From: Cokeromyces recurvatus
Lineage: Eukaryota; Mucoromycota; Mucoromycetes; Mucorales; Mucoraceae
Assembly: GCF_025118155.1 (NCBI RefSeq)
Contig: NW_026251387.1
Coordinates: 695,001-759,000, forward strand
Direction of reading: 5' to 3'
DNA: 64,000 bases
A program made the position numbers and the translations under genes. Of this stretch, positions 46,073 through 57,973 are shown piece by piece (positions within the stretch are counted from its first letter, which is position 1; each line of letters opens with the position of its first letter). Below the pieces are notes generated by a model. That model had not been told where the DNA came from, searched no databases, and saw nothing but the letters and a program-made list of their open reading frames with translations.

Positions 46073-48400
46073 CAGTCGAAGAAACTAGGTTGGGCCAATG
46101 AGAAAAAATTAGGCCGTTTCAAAATTGAATTAGGACACCATTATGAAAATGGGACAGAGATATGAAAGTAGGACAACGATATGGAAATGGAACATATTAA
46201 GATACTTTTAATTTTTAGGCGAATGAAGACTTTTTTTTTTCAATAGGTCAACTAATCTGTAAATATAGGGTGTCTTGCTGTTATACAAGACATAATGTTA
46301 TTCAATTGTTAAGGCTATTTTTTTCCACAAATAATAATAGTGTTGTTAGTATATAAAGTAATGAAATCTATATTAATATCAAGATAGCTTACCCCCGCCG
46401 AAACTCTTCAGGTCGATTGTTGTTGTTAGCAGCCATATACAAAAAGATAGAGCGCATGTTGAGACTCGCCATATGATCGCTGTTCCATCGAGATATTACA
46501 AGTTTGACAGTTGAGAACTGAATGGATCATCATATTGGAGTCATCACGTTGGTTAGAAGTACTTTTTGTATGACATCTGGGACATATTTGACTTGTGAAA
46601 TACTCATCAATCAAAACGACTTACTTTCTTGAATTTGGCTGGTTGCATCTGGTTGATTTGACATAATTTAGCAAGGCTTTTCCGAATGCCTTTGTTGGAG
46701 AAGGTACATTCCCACGAAGCTCACCGAACCGAGCAGAACCAAACGCCACTACAGTAGGCCTTTCAGCTTCACCGGCATTGTCTCTAGGGGCTAACGGCTT
46801 CCACTTTTGCTGATTTGCTTGCTGTATATCAGGATTGCCTTCTTGGTACTTTCTGCTACCTGTAAACAACCGTTTACACACTTCGGTCAATGCTTTTTGC
46901 TTGTTTCTTCTATAGCCGTGATATTTGAGCTTTTTCAACCCGGTTGTGTAATAGCCTTTAATTGCCTCAAAGTTCCGAAATATATATCGCAAAGCTTCAT
47001 TGAACTGGTCCCAGTTACACGTCCTTGTTGATGGTGTATTAGAAATCAGATGGCGTGCGTCAACATTGGCTCACGAGTGATGACTTGCTGCTCCATTCTT
47101 TCTAAAACATGGTATAACCACGGCAAATACAAGTAAGGTTTAGCATAGTAATCTGCTTCAGTCAGGTTCAAGCCATGTAATTTTTGGCGGCATTCATTAA
47201 TAGGATTGTTGTTGATTGAGGTTTTGTGAGTGTCGGCAACTTCCAGATTAGCAGGGTAAATTATTTCTTGATTGGTACAAATAGCATCATATACCCGCTC
47301 AGCTAGGTCGCGTTTGACACTATTTCGGAAAGGGAGGCCTGGAAATTCAGTTGTGTTAGAAAGCCTCGTAAAGAGATAGCGCAACGTTTTTGGCTTGAAG
47401 TTGGTTCCAACATGATTCTCTATAAGTGTCTCAAAGCTACGCATGACTATTGAGATTAGTGTGCTATACTGAATATTGGGGGAACTGTTGTTGCCTATTA
47501 AAATCTTTTCCCATTTTATTACTAAATTGTAAGAAAACTTTAGGGATCTCGGCATCGGCATTCTTTCCTTGACCAACAAATAAAGCAGCAAAGTTGTATA
47601 GTTTTTTGTGAGTCAGTTTTGGTACAGCCTCGACCAATAATTGATGGGTGTCAGCATAAATGACAATAAAATAAGAGAAAGGGGATGTTATTTAAGTTTT
47701 CATTCTGTAGAATCGGTAGATAAAAAAGATATAAAAAAAATAAAAACAGTAGGGTAATCTAGATGCTTGTGTGAGTGTTTATTCAATGTAAACTGACTGA
47801 AGAACTTTATTGATTCAAGATGATCTCCTTTACATACATTTATCGTTATTTGTTACTTGTATGAATATAATCGTATGAAATTGTCGGTTTTCTGATCCAC
47901 TGGTACCTGGACTACATACGGAGCCCAATATTACAGACTATAAATAATGATTGTAACCAAGACCTGGTGGCTCTAGGTCTTTCTTTCTTACGAATAATAA
48001 AAACCCTACATTCTACGTATCCTAATCACTTTACTTGGCTTTATTATTTCAAAAACGATAGTTCACTCACTCCATCAAACTCACAGAAATGCTCCTTATT
48101 GTCCTAAGTAATTCAAATCTGGGATATTCTCCATGAGGATTGTTCGTTCCGGGATCATTCAAGTTAGGTGGATCATTTCCTAATCTGGATGATCATCTTA
48201 GTAGTCTGATAGTCTATTAGTGACCTTTCTTGTTAAATGGAACAATATTATAGCTTCTTGTTTATACATTCGCCCAAAAACTAAGCGTGTCTCAATATAT
48301 CCCACTTTTATGCTGATGTCCCACTTTTGTATCAGTGTCCCAATCCAATTTTGAAACGATCAAATTTTTTCTCATTGGCCCAATCTAGTTTCTTTGACTG
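46073..48400 (-). mobile_element. Fanzor-carrying Tc1/mariner-type DNA transposon, copy 2 (2328 bp, inverted)
   Basis: Same element as at 28405-30717 but in the opposite orientation. The ends are CAGTCGAAGAAACTAGG (left) and, on the reverse strand, CAGTCAAAGAAACTAGA (right), each beside a TA (46071-46072 and 48401-48402). Inside, the three Fanzor frame pieces translate identically to those of copy 1, with the same deletion and the same frameshift. Differences seen are a 4-base AAAG duplication near 47990, a few transitions in the end repeats, and an intact outer right end where copy 1 is altered. Confidence 0.87.
46389..47658 (-). pseudogene. Broken Fanzor (TnpB-like), copy 2
   Basis: Mirror copy of the pseudogene at 29133-30402: N-terminal part at 47591-47046, middle part with VVAFGSARFGELRG at 46992-46621, and the zinc ribbon part VLIDEYFTSQICPRCH ... 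CQTC at 46614-46426. The frame break after CQTCNIS and the missing RuvC-I segment are the same, so the lesions came before the duplication. Not functional. Confidence 0.8.
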
Positions 48401-48631
48401 TAATAAAATTGCGATACCAGCTTTTGATAAAATGATTATTTTCTATGTTATCTGATTTCAATGACACAATAAAAGGAGAAATGACACTTTAGGTAGTTAT
48501 ACTTTATGGTATCAACACGTTAATGTTAAAAGCAAAATTTGTTAAGATTCAGTTGGTTATAATTACGCATTTTTCTTTTGAAATATATATGTATTTAACC
48601 CTATTTCAGCTTGAAGATGGTCTTGACGATA

Positions 48632-48665
<34 letters not shown>

Positions 48666-48957
48666 GCTACATTAGTGGTATTAACCTGCAACACTTAGTT
48701 CTTTAGCTACAATAACTGTTACCCTTTCCTTTAGAGCTTTATTAAATAAATATATTTATTTATATTCCATAAGCTGATTATTATAATACATATACTTTTT
48801 GTGTGTGCGTGTATTATTATTATTATAATAATTTTATTATTAAAGAAAGTTTGGTATATTGTATCTAATAGGTAGTATATGTATAATAATAACAAAAGAA
48901 TAAAACAAAACAAAGGAAGAAAAAAAAAAGAGAGAAAGAGAGAGAGAGAGAGAAGGA
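48401..48957. other. Spacer after Fanzor copy 2
   Basis: Low-complexity AT DNA with a T29 tract at 48634-48662 and the 3' flank of the Osh gene. No gene seen. Confidence 0.4.
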
Positions 48958-50373
48958 TTATTTCTTTTTCATTTCTTCTTTAAATACCCAATTACCATAT
49001 TGATGTAATTCACCTTTATATTTAACAACTTGACTCAACATTTTTTGTAATTTTGTCACTGTAGGCTCATCCTCTACCCAATTAAAATAGACAGGTTCCC
49101 ATTTAATGCCTGATTCATCACGTTCCTTCTTTTCGGCACGCTTCTTATTTTCAATGATGCTCTTTTCTTTTCCAGCCAAAAGAGTATCATTGGCACGAAT
49201 AGCCTCTGAGACCTTTTGCCAGATACGTCTAGATTCCATTTCACCCATCTTTTCAATAGGTTGAACGATAGCAGTAGCAGATTTAAATGTATTGACATCT
49301 AAAAATGGTTTTGATACCTTTGTCTTGTAGTTCGTAATCATTGATTTCCCGCTCCATTGTCCTTCAATCTTGTAAAGGTATTCTTTCGGTCCATCCGAAT
49401 TCTTACGAATAAGGCATTTGAAATGATTTTTTTCACCAGAGATCCAGCCTCGAGAAGAGTATTCAACAGAAGCATAATACCCTGTAGATGCTTGAATATA
49501 AGTTGTACCGATCAATTCAACATAAGGAGCTGAAGAAGGAAGAAGAAAAGAAAAAGAAAAGGGGTTAATTTATATAATTAGTATGATGACACAACAACAC
49601 TTTACCTGCATACCATATACCACGGACAGTTAAGGACGGACTTGTAAACAAATAAGATTCATTATTTCTCTTCTTTAATCGAAGTATTTCACGACCTGTT
49701 TGATCACAGACTAAAGTGGCATTTGAGATACGAGTCTTTTGACCCGAGTGACCATTCAAGACAACACCGGCTTTATCATTTTTAATATAAAACCCCGTCA
49801 CAGGGGGATGATGAGAGACCTGTTCGCATAAAACATCTGTTTCACCACAACCATTCGTGTCGGCCCATTTCATAAACCATTGCTCACCGAGAACAGGATT
49901 ATATGGCTTTTTCTCCCATTGTCCTTTAGGAACACGCTTCTTATAAGCAGCATTCAAGTATGAAATAAACCACTTCATAAATGCTAAAAATCTTTCCACT
50001 TCATCATCAGGTTTACTAATGGCTGCGAACAGTTCCGGCTGAGCTGCCCAAAACTCACTAAATAGAATTTATAGAAAAAAAAAAGGGGGGAGGAAAGGAG
50101 AAGGAGAAGGAAGAGGAGAGAAAAGAAAAGGTAAAAAGAATTAATATACTATTCTATGAATAAACAGATAATTTGTATATGTATATAGATTATATATATT
50201 TACGAGTATTCAATAAGTGATTCAGGTGCAAGTAAGAATGCTGGACAAGTAACGGAAGATAAATCACCTGTAAATGATGCTAATGACTTTAAAAAAGAAT
50301 AGAAAGCGCTCTTTTGTTCAGTTGGAATTTTATCCACATTATTTATTTGACCAGCAGGAGCTACAGATGTCAT
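48958..50373 (-). CDS. Oxysterol-binding protein-related lipid carrier, Osh4/Kes1-like
   Basis: A short ORP consisting only of the lipid-binding barrel, which exchanges sterol and PI4P between membranes. Exons: 50373 to about 50203, about 50057-49605 and about 49530-48958, giving about 390 residues. The family signature EQVSHHPP is in exon 2, within VLCEQVSHHPPVTGFYIKND, preceded by KKPYNPVLGEQW, the lid and phosphoinositide-binding element. Exon 3 has GWISGEKNHFKCLI and the C-terminal KWEPVYFNWVEDE, where the usual form is KWKPRWFE. There is no PH or ankyrin domain, as in Osh4-7. Very secure as a family member. Confidence 0.92.
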
Positions 50374-52156
50374 ATTTTTAATATATTTATATATGTATAT
50401 GTATAAAAAAGAAATAATAATAATAGTGATCAAGTATGAATAAATAAATAAAATATGTATGTATTTTTATATATTTTAAAAAAAAGAAGGCATTCCCCTT
50501 AAGGAAAAAGAAAGAGAAAAGAGAGAAGAAGAAAAATATAATAAAATAAATAAATACAATTTATACCAATTCAAGGTTTTTTTAGTACAAGCATTTATAG
50601 TCACATGGAAATCCCCGCCATCATAAGCTCTTCTCGGCATAGAATGCAGTAAAACTACCTAAAATAGTAGTTTGTTCACTGAGTTTCATATTTCCAAAAG
50701 AAAAATAAATAAATAAAGTATACAAATCAATTTAGAAAAAATAAATAAAGATATATATAAAAAAAAAAAAAAAAAAAAGAGAAAGAGAGAACTTGTGGAA
50801 GATAATACTATTTTTATTTTCCAGCCATAGTCATCAATGCTAACTTACTCGAAAATAAACATTTTTTTTTTTTTGCTTTTATTTTTTTTTTAAAAAAAAA
50901 AGAAAGAAATAACTTAGCATACAACAAATTATAGATAAATAACATAAATACAAATATACATGTATAAAATTTATTTTATACAGTTTGATTCAGATCGAAA
51001 CGAACTTTACAATTTTTAATGTAACATAACTTTTTACTTGTTTGTTAAACATTTATAATTTGTAGTAGTTTTTTTTTTTTTCTATACCTTATTGATACTA
51101 AATACAGTCATCTATCCCTTAACTCTGTTATATATTTCAAGTCTTGTCTATTTTTTTTTCCCTAAAAGTTCCTTCTCTAAACTGATCCAAGTAATATTTT
51201 TTTTTCTATGCTGTCATTATTATTGCTGTCCCTGATGCCGTTTTTCTTTAACAAGTATTTGCGGTCATTAAAAAAGAAGAATGATTTTATTTCTCTTTAC
51301 CTTCCTCTTAGGTCAAAAAGAAAAAAAAAAGAATAGGAGAGAGAGAAAGAGGAGGAAGAAAAGAAATGAAAGGAGAGGATCTATCTTTCTAATAACGTCT
51401 CTCTTTAAATACATATAAGAATTCATCTTTCTATCTTTTTTTTTTTTTGATTATTTTATTTTATTTTATTTTTTTTGGTTTATAAAAAAAAAAAAAAAAC
51501 TACCACCTAGGTGTAAATGGGTTACTCCGATTTGTTGTTTCACTTATTCGAGTTTATAGTTATGATAATGATTCTATAATTCTTCTTCTAGAGTAACTAA
51601 ATAAATAAAAACAAAATTATTTAAAGCTATTTCTGCATATTATTGCTGTCACAGATCTATTTTCTTTCTCTTTAAAAAAAAATACTAACATCAACAACGT
51701 AAAATAAAAAAAAAGATGATGTAGTTATTATATATTTGTATACATACACATATTTCTATACATATACACATACAAATATTTATTTGTATATACTTCAGGA
51801 GGTGGAGGAGAAGAAGACTAAGGAAGCAACAACATATCATAGCGGAGTCGTCAGCAGCAACTTGACTACTACTCAAAAAAGGAGGGGCATCAGAATACCA
51901 ATGTTGTTGCTATGCTGTTCGATTAAAATAATTCGTGTAACTATAACGCTGTCAAAATCGAACCATTGTAATACACATAACAACAACAAACATTTGAAAA
52001 TTAATAATATAACTGATATTACATCATATTTTTGCTACTGTTACTCGCTCCCCCTTTTTTTTATTTTCTTTCTTATTAGGAGTATAAGGATAACTTACTT
52101 ACTCGATGGAAGAAAGAAAAATATGATTATTAAAGGTATAACAAGTTTATTTATAT
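50374..52156. other. 1.8-kb intergenic region, no supported gene
   Basis: Mostly A/T tracts and purine-rich runs. Around 51790-51960 there is a less AT-rich patch open on both strands for about 60-150 codons, but no start, splice or motif supports a gene. Holds the Osh promoter and the 3' flank of the Vps9 gene. Confidence 0.4.
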
Positions 52157-54397
52157 TCAATCGTTTGACATGTCTAATAAGCTATTATAAAGACAATAAA
52201 TAAACAAATAAATAAATAAATATTATTTTTCATTGTATATATTACCGTTCAATTGTTTCTGGTAATTTGCCTTCGCACGCTTGTAAAACCATAAAACAAA
52301 CACCAGGTTCAATATTAGGAAACATAGAGACAATAGTACTTAAATCCTCATCAAATGTTTTACGAGCATCTTCAGAATGTAGTCTTGTTATTGCTACTGT
52401 TTCTTGTTGAGCTGAATTTAAATTAGCGGGCATAGGTAATTCTTGTGATAGAGAAGAAGGACCGTCAGGTACGTAATAATGATGACTATCATGATGTTGA
52501 TGTTGATGTCTTTTATGAGTATATTGCTCACTTTCGCTATTACTTGCACTACTATCTGAAAATAATCTCTCCATGAAATTGAGCGATTTTTGAGCAATAT
52601 CTGATCCAATTTCTATTAATGGTTGTTGTTGCTGTTGTTGTTGTTGTTGTGCCTTTTTAGCATGTAACGGATGAACTGCATTTTCATAACTAATTTGTCT
52701 TTTATCTGCAATTGTTACTTTGGGTTCCTCTTGACTTAACTCTATCATTGTTTTTTCAATAAAACTAAATCATAATGAGTATAAAAAATTAGGTTACATG
52801 TAATTATTATCTATTTACGCATCAAATTCTTCTTGAGATATCGATAATGAATTTACATCCATTGTTTCGATAAATTCAATTGCACCCATCTAATTAAGCC
52901 ATTATTATTATTATTATTTCTTGTTTATATCTTGTATACGTACTACTTACAAGATTGGTTAAATAGTATCCAGCTTCTGCTCTAAGATGTTCAGGGTTTC
53001 TAAATCGAGAAATATATCTATTGACAATAAAAGATATAAATATGCATTTATATATGTATTATATTATATCAATGTATATACACGTATATTTACTGAACAT
53101 TAGATATTAAACGAGGCGGATTTGCACGAATAACGACATATATTAATAGTGGAAGAAAAACGTCTGCTCCTTCATCTCTCTCCATGTGCTTCATTAAGCC
53201 TATTATAGTTTCAGTATAGAATTTTTAATACTATATGGTTATATCTAACTTGTGTTAATAATAACCTACCAAATATAACTTTACAACAATTTAAAATACA
53301 AATAAGTTTATCCCTTGGTGCCTTGTAATTATTCATTTTCAATAATTCTAAAAAGGGAGATTTAGATTCATTTTCAAATTAAATCCATACATAGACAAAC
53401 TTGCCTGATTCTGCAAAAGTTAAGAATGATTCATTATCGTCCGTTTTGGGTATATCAAGATGTTCCTCCCTTATCCAGCGAAAGATTTTAATTTTATGAT
53501 GTAATATTTCGTCCTTTTCTTTATCATCCATAGTATTTGGTGAAAATGTACTATAAAAATTGAACGTGTCAAATTCATAAATCATTTTAATTTTTTTTCT
53601 TTTTCTTTTTTTTTTTACACATTAAATAGCCTATTCATTACTAGTTTCTCCATGCCTTCTTTCGCATTTTCAAATTCTTTATCTGAAATATCTCTCCAAA
53701 CATCACAATCCCTCATTCGACCATAAGTAAACTATTCAAGTTGAACATGTGTGACTTTTTTATATTTCCTCTTTATATATTCATATTTTTATACAAATAC
53801 ATCTATAAACATACGTTTAAAAAGTCCTGTATAAATTTAATTTGCTCATTTACAGTCCAAGCTTCTCTTCTATGAAAGGCAGTTATAAAGCTAATAAAAT
53901 AAATGATAAGTATTTCTTTTGTTGTATAACTTTTTTTCAAAATGCTATTTTACCCCTTTGTATAACGTGCAATGGGTACAGCACTTGGGTCTTTCATTTG
54001 CTCTAAAAATCTATGAAAATCAAAGGGTGGTATATCTGCCTGAAATTGTCGAGAAGAGTTACTTTCTAACGATTGTAATATAAATTAATATATATACGTC
54101 CTCTCAATCCATCTCTTCCTTTATATCATACCTTGTTGCTGATTTTTATCTTGTACAACTTCATCCTTTTCTTTTGTTAAAGTACTTTTTATTGTTTATA
54201 ATGGAATAAAAAGGAGTGGGTAAGTTTTTTTTTTAAAATTATTGCTAAATGTAAACATACTCTTTACTGTTTTCAACATCAATGTCATTAATGTTAGGAG
54301 TAGAAGAAGACTCATCGTAGTCAACATCTACTAATATATCCTCTTTCACATTTGTATTTTTCATAGATTGAGTCAATTCATCTATATCTTTTGACAT
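52157..54397 (-). CDS. VPS9: VPS9-domain Rab5 GEF with C-terminal CUE domain (Vps9/Rabex-5-like)
   Basis: Activates Rab5-type GTPases on endosomes. About eleven short exons. The helical bundle starts with DIPPFDFHRFLEQMKDPSAV and WTVNEQIKFIQDFL, then NAKEGMEKLVMNRLF; the VPS9 core has KIKIFRWIREEHLDIPK, NYKAPRDKLICILNCCKVIF, ADVFLPLLIYVVIRANP and YISRFRNPEHLRAEAGYYL with its Tyr, all close to the consensus. A polyQ run (nine Gln) and a His-rich linker follow. The C-terminal CUE domain, which binds ubiquitin, is STIVSMFPNIEPGVCFMVLQACEGKLPETIE. The frame stops soon after that, but a donor there and an acceptor at 52182 lead to a 25-bp last exon reading LLDMSND, which completes the CUE helix. 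Very secure. Confidence 0.9.
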
Positions 54398-54574
54398 GGT
54401 ATAAATATTATGATTATGAAAAAAAAAAGAAAGAAAAAAAGAAAGAAAAAATATATGTGGAAATATAAAAAAGAAAAGAAAAAAAAAAAAGAAATTTATT
54501 ACATAATTATATTCTGTCTCAGTTGTGTTATAATAATAAGGGATATTAAGAAAATCTCCCTCCTATCACTTTCC
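54398..54574. other. Short spacer, purine-rich
   Basis: AAAGAAAG-rich leader of the Vps9 gene, then the 3' flank of the ACBP gene. Both genes lie on the minus strand. Confidence 0.4.
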
Positions 54575-54981
54575 CTAACATTTAGTTTTAAGCTCTTCAA
54601 CAAAAGCAATGTATTGTGTCTCGGCTTCAGCAGGAATCATGCCTAAATAAATGTATATAAGATAATCCTATTTCCACTTTCTTTACTCTTCCATTATGCG
54701 TTTACCTTTAAGGTCTTCCCATGCTTGCCATTTGTAACGACCTTTGATGTCAAGCTTGGGTTTAGCTAAAATAAAATAAAATACATAAATGTTAGTTAAT
54801 ACAAATACTGCATATCTATTCCATTTCTCCCCCTCCCCCCCTTTTTTTTTAATTGACTTTACAGGTGTTATTGTCACCAACAGTAGCTTGTTTATAAAGT
54901 GCATATAACTTTAAAAGATCATCATTAGAAGGTTTGCTAGCAAGATTATGAACTTCTTCTGCTGCTTTTTCAAATGCCTTT

Positions 54982-55037
<56 letters not shown>

Positions 55038-55144
55038 AAAAAAAAACAGGAAAAGAGTAGAAAGATTTCGAAAATAAGATTAAAAAAAAAAAGTTAGTAA
55101 CTGTACATTTTAATCCCCAATTGACAACTTACAGGTGATGGCAT
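54575..55144 (-). CDS. ACB1: Acyl-CoA-binding protein
   Basis: Binds medium- and long-chain acyl-CoA esters in the cytosol and supplies them to lipid synthesis. Four exons; the first has only MPSP. Then [20 protein letters not shown] and [17 protein letters not shown] with the binding-pocket Tyr and Lys (YKQATVGD), [21 protein letters not shown] with KWxAW, and [21 protein letters not shown]. About 84 residues, as in the family. The first intron holds T47 on the coding strand (54989-55035), followed by an A run and the acceptor, an unusually extended polypyrimidine tract. Very secure. Confidence 0.93.
54989..55035. repeat. A47 homopolymer (T47 on coding strand) in ACBP intron 1
   Basis: Poly-pyrimidine tract of the intron on the coding strand, close to the acceptor. 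Confidence 0.9.
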
Positions 55145-55400
55145 CCTTATTTCTTTAAAAAAAAAAATTAAAGTAATAAAAGGGAATATTTGTAGCAGAG
55201 CGCGTTTATTTTATTTATTTATTTTTAGAAAATAATGTCCTCCCCTCATCTTTTTTTTTTTTTTTTTAAGTTGCGGTAGCAAATTAAGGATAATATTAAA
55301 CAAGTCATCATTTTTTAACCAAAAGAGTAAGCATTTGGTTATAAAAAAAACGAGTTTTATTATTATTATTTTCCTTTATTTTATTCTTATTTTTCAATAT

Positions 55401-56789
55401 ATGTTGTTGTCAGAAGGGGAAATAGAAAGGTTTTATATACCTGACTTTAATGAAAAGCATCATGAACTAGTTGAAAAGACAGCTTCTATCATTTGGCCTA
55501 ACGAGTTAGAAGAACCGGGTGATGATGAGTGGAGTTTAGGAGCTCCTAGCTGGGCTGTTAAACCATTAGTGAACTATTGGGTAAACCAATTTGATTGGGA
55601 AAAATCATCCAGGGCGAAAATGAATAAATGGCATCACTATCATATGAAGATAGATGGACTATTGATACATTATGTTTATGAACCTTCTCTTCATCATCAT
55701 GCTATTCCTATTGTTTTATTACATGGTTGGCCGTCTACATTTTATGAGTTTCATAAGTTAATAGAACCACTGAGAGATGGTTTTAATGATACACAGGTAA
55801 AACAAAAGAAAAAAGAAAGAAAGAGGGAAAGAGAGAGAGAGAGAGAGAAGCAGAGGGAAAAATGACATTTATCATAAATTTATAAACGCGTTTATTATTA
55901 TTTAAAAGGCATTTCATGTGATTGTTCCTAGTTTACCTGGCTTTGGCTTCTCAGAAGCACCGAAAGTAAAAGGATATGGCGTATCTAAAATGGCTAGTAC
56001 AATCAACTCATTAATGCTAAATCTAGGATACAATAAATATAGTAATAAGCTTAATAATATGTAATAGCTATGTAGAGGTTAACATTCATTTATTCTAAAG
56101 TCTATCACGGTGGAGATTGGGGAGCGATTATAGGGAAATGGATTGCTACACATTATAATCAAAATTGTAAAGCATATCATACAAATCTACCTATGGTTTT
56201 ACCCCCACTACCTACACCAAGGAATCTATTATTTTATCCTTTCAAGGTGATGAAATTTTTTTCTAGTTTAATTTTGGGATTTGATACAGTTTATGGAACA
56301 GGAAAGACACTATTGGGAGGTGCAACATTTGCTAATGCAGAATGGAATAATGAATGTGGTTATAGAGCTATACAAGGCACAAAACCTTATACTTTAGCCT
56401 ATGGCCTTACTGATAGTCCTGTAGGTTTACTAGGTATTGATATCACACTTTTTTTTTTTTGTAATAGATAACTTTAATCCTTTTAAATAAATGATTTAGC
56501 TTGGATGCTGGAAAAGTATCATGATTGGACATATCATTCACTAGAGAAAGAAAAAGAGACTTCAGGGTTACCAACTACTATCAGTTACGATGAATTCTTG
56601 ACTCAAGTTTCTATTTATTGGTTAACAAATACCATGTCCTCATCTATTCGTATTTATTATGAATGTCTTCAACAAAAAGAAATGATGAAAGTCGTTTTAC
56701 CACGAATTACTATTCCCGTAGCTGTTTGTGCATTTGCTCATGATATTATAAAGGTGACACATAGATGAATTATTTCATTATATCAAATG

Positions 56790-56827
<38 letters not shown>

Positions 56828-57078
56828 CTTACACCTTTCTGTAATCTACTAATAGATACCAAAAGATTGGTTGGAGGCTTCAACAGACCTTCAACAATAC
56901 ACCGAGATGATTTCTGTAAGCTTATTCTTCGTTCTGTTTAAAATAATCATTATACTTACAACCATTTCAAATAATTTAGGGTGGGCATTTTCCAGCCTTA
57001 GAGGAACCAAAATTATTACTTGAAGATTTACAAAGATTTGGAAAAAAAATAAAAGAACAAAACTTAATGGAAGACTAA
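55401..57078 (+). CDS. Epoxide hydrolase, microsomal type (EHN + alpha/beta hydrolase)
   Basis: Opens epoxides to diols. The ATG at 55401 is the first start; upstream the frame is open but has no ATG. Residues 1-95 match the epoxide hydrolase N-terminal (EHN) region (IERFYIPDFNEKHHELVEK; WAVKPLVNYWVNQFDWE). The hydrolase core has the oxyanion loop LLHGWPSTFYEFHKL, IVPSLPGFGFSEAP, and the nucleophile Asp in YHGGDWGAIIGKW after the splice. The catalytic His is in GGHFPALEEP. The cap domain carries tyrosines near TISYDEFLTQVSIYWLTNTM. Six or seven exons were joined by eye; the last intron group includes an A36 tract (56790-56825). The enzyme lacks the membrane anchor of mammalian EPHX1. Confidence 0.86.
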
Positions 57079-57312
57079 TCATAAAGACGACCCTTTCTGT
57101 TAACATAAAAGGAAAAATTTACATGTACTAGTGTCGATCACTTCTAAAAATAGTAAACATCTATTATTGTTATTGTTTATATTTTTACAAGAAATCAATC
57201 TTACCTTTATAAGAAATAAACCTAGTAACCTCACATAAATAAGTGGATAAAAAAGTCAACTAGAGTAATTCTAGTAACTTGTTGTTGTTGTTGTTGTTGT
57301 TTTTTCCTTATC

Positions 57313-57349
<37 letters not shown>

Positions 57350-57973
57350 TTTTCTTGGCGCTTATTAATTAATAAAGTACCAGGTTTATTATAAAAAAAA
57401 AATTGTTATACGATCTTTTCTTGTTACACGCATTTTATATCCTAACAACAACATTGGTGTACAAACTATGGCAACTAGTGTATATATGATTCAAAAAAAA
57501 ATGACTTTATGTTGTCTAAGGATTTACTATAAATAAATAAATGATTTGAGTGATCGACAGTATAACGGGTAGTCTTCTTCATTATCACTTTATCTTTTTT
57601 TTTTTTTTCATATGCAACTATTTTTGAGTCAGAAGCAGATGCATGTTATCTTGTATTATATTCATTCTCAGAGTCATAATTTTTATTGCTTAGATTTGCT
57701 GTGACTCAAAATTACGTGAGATTCCTCTTCCTAATATTTCTATGTTGTGTACTTTGTTGCTTTGAAACCCCATAAGTAAAATTGATCACATGTTGAGTTA
57801 GTGAGTGGTGGTTCGGAATATAATTGTACTTCAAAAAAAAAAAAAAAAAAAAAAATAAATAAATAAATAAATAAAATAAAAAACGATAAAAAAAAAAGCT
57901 CCTTTATTTTCTTTTTTTCTTTTTTTTTTTTCTCTTTTTCATATACATATACAAATATATAAATATAGGAAAA
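57079..57973. other. Intergenic region with low-complexity repeats
   Basis: Contains a (TTG)n run at 57280-57301, a (TAA)n run at 57320-57350, an (AAAT)n run near 57855-57875 and T tracts before the next gene. No conserved frame. Confidence 0.45.

Noticed and set aside
55335..55400. Hydrophobic N-terminal extension of the epoxide hydrolase
   Set aside because: The extension has no ATG (it begins at TTG); the first ATG is at 55401 and EHN-type sequence follows it.
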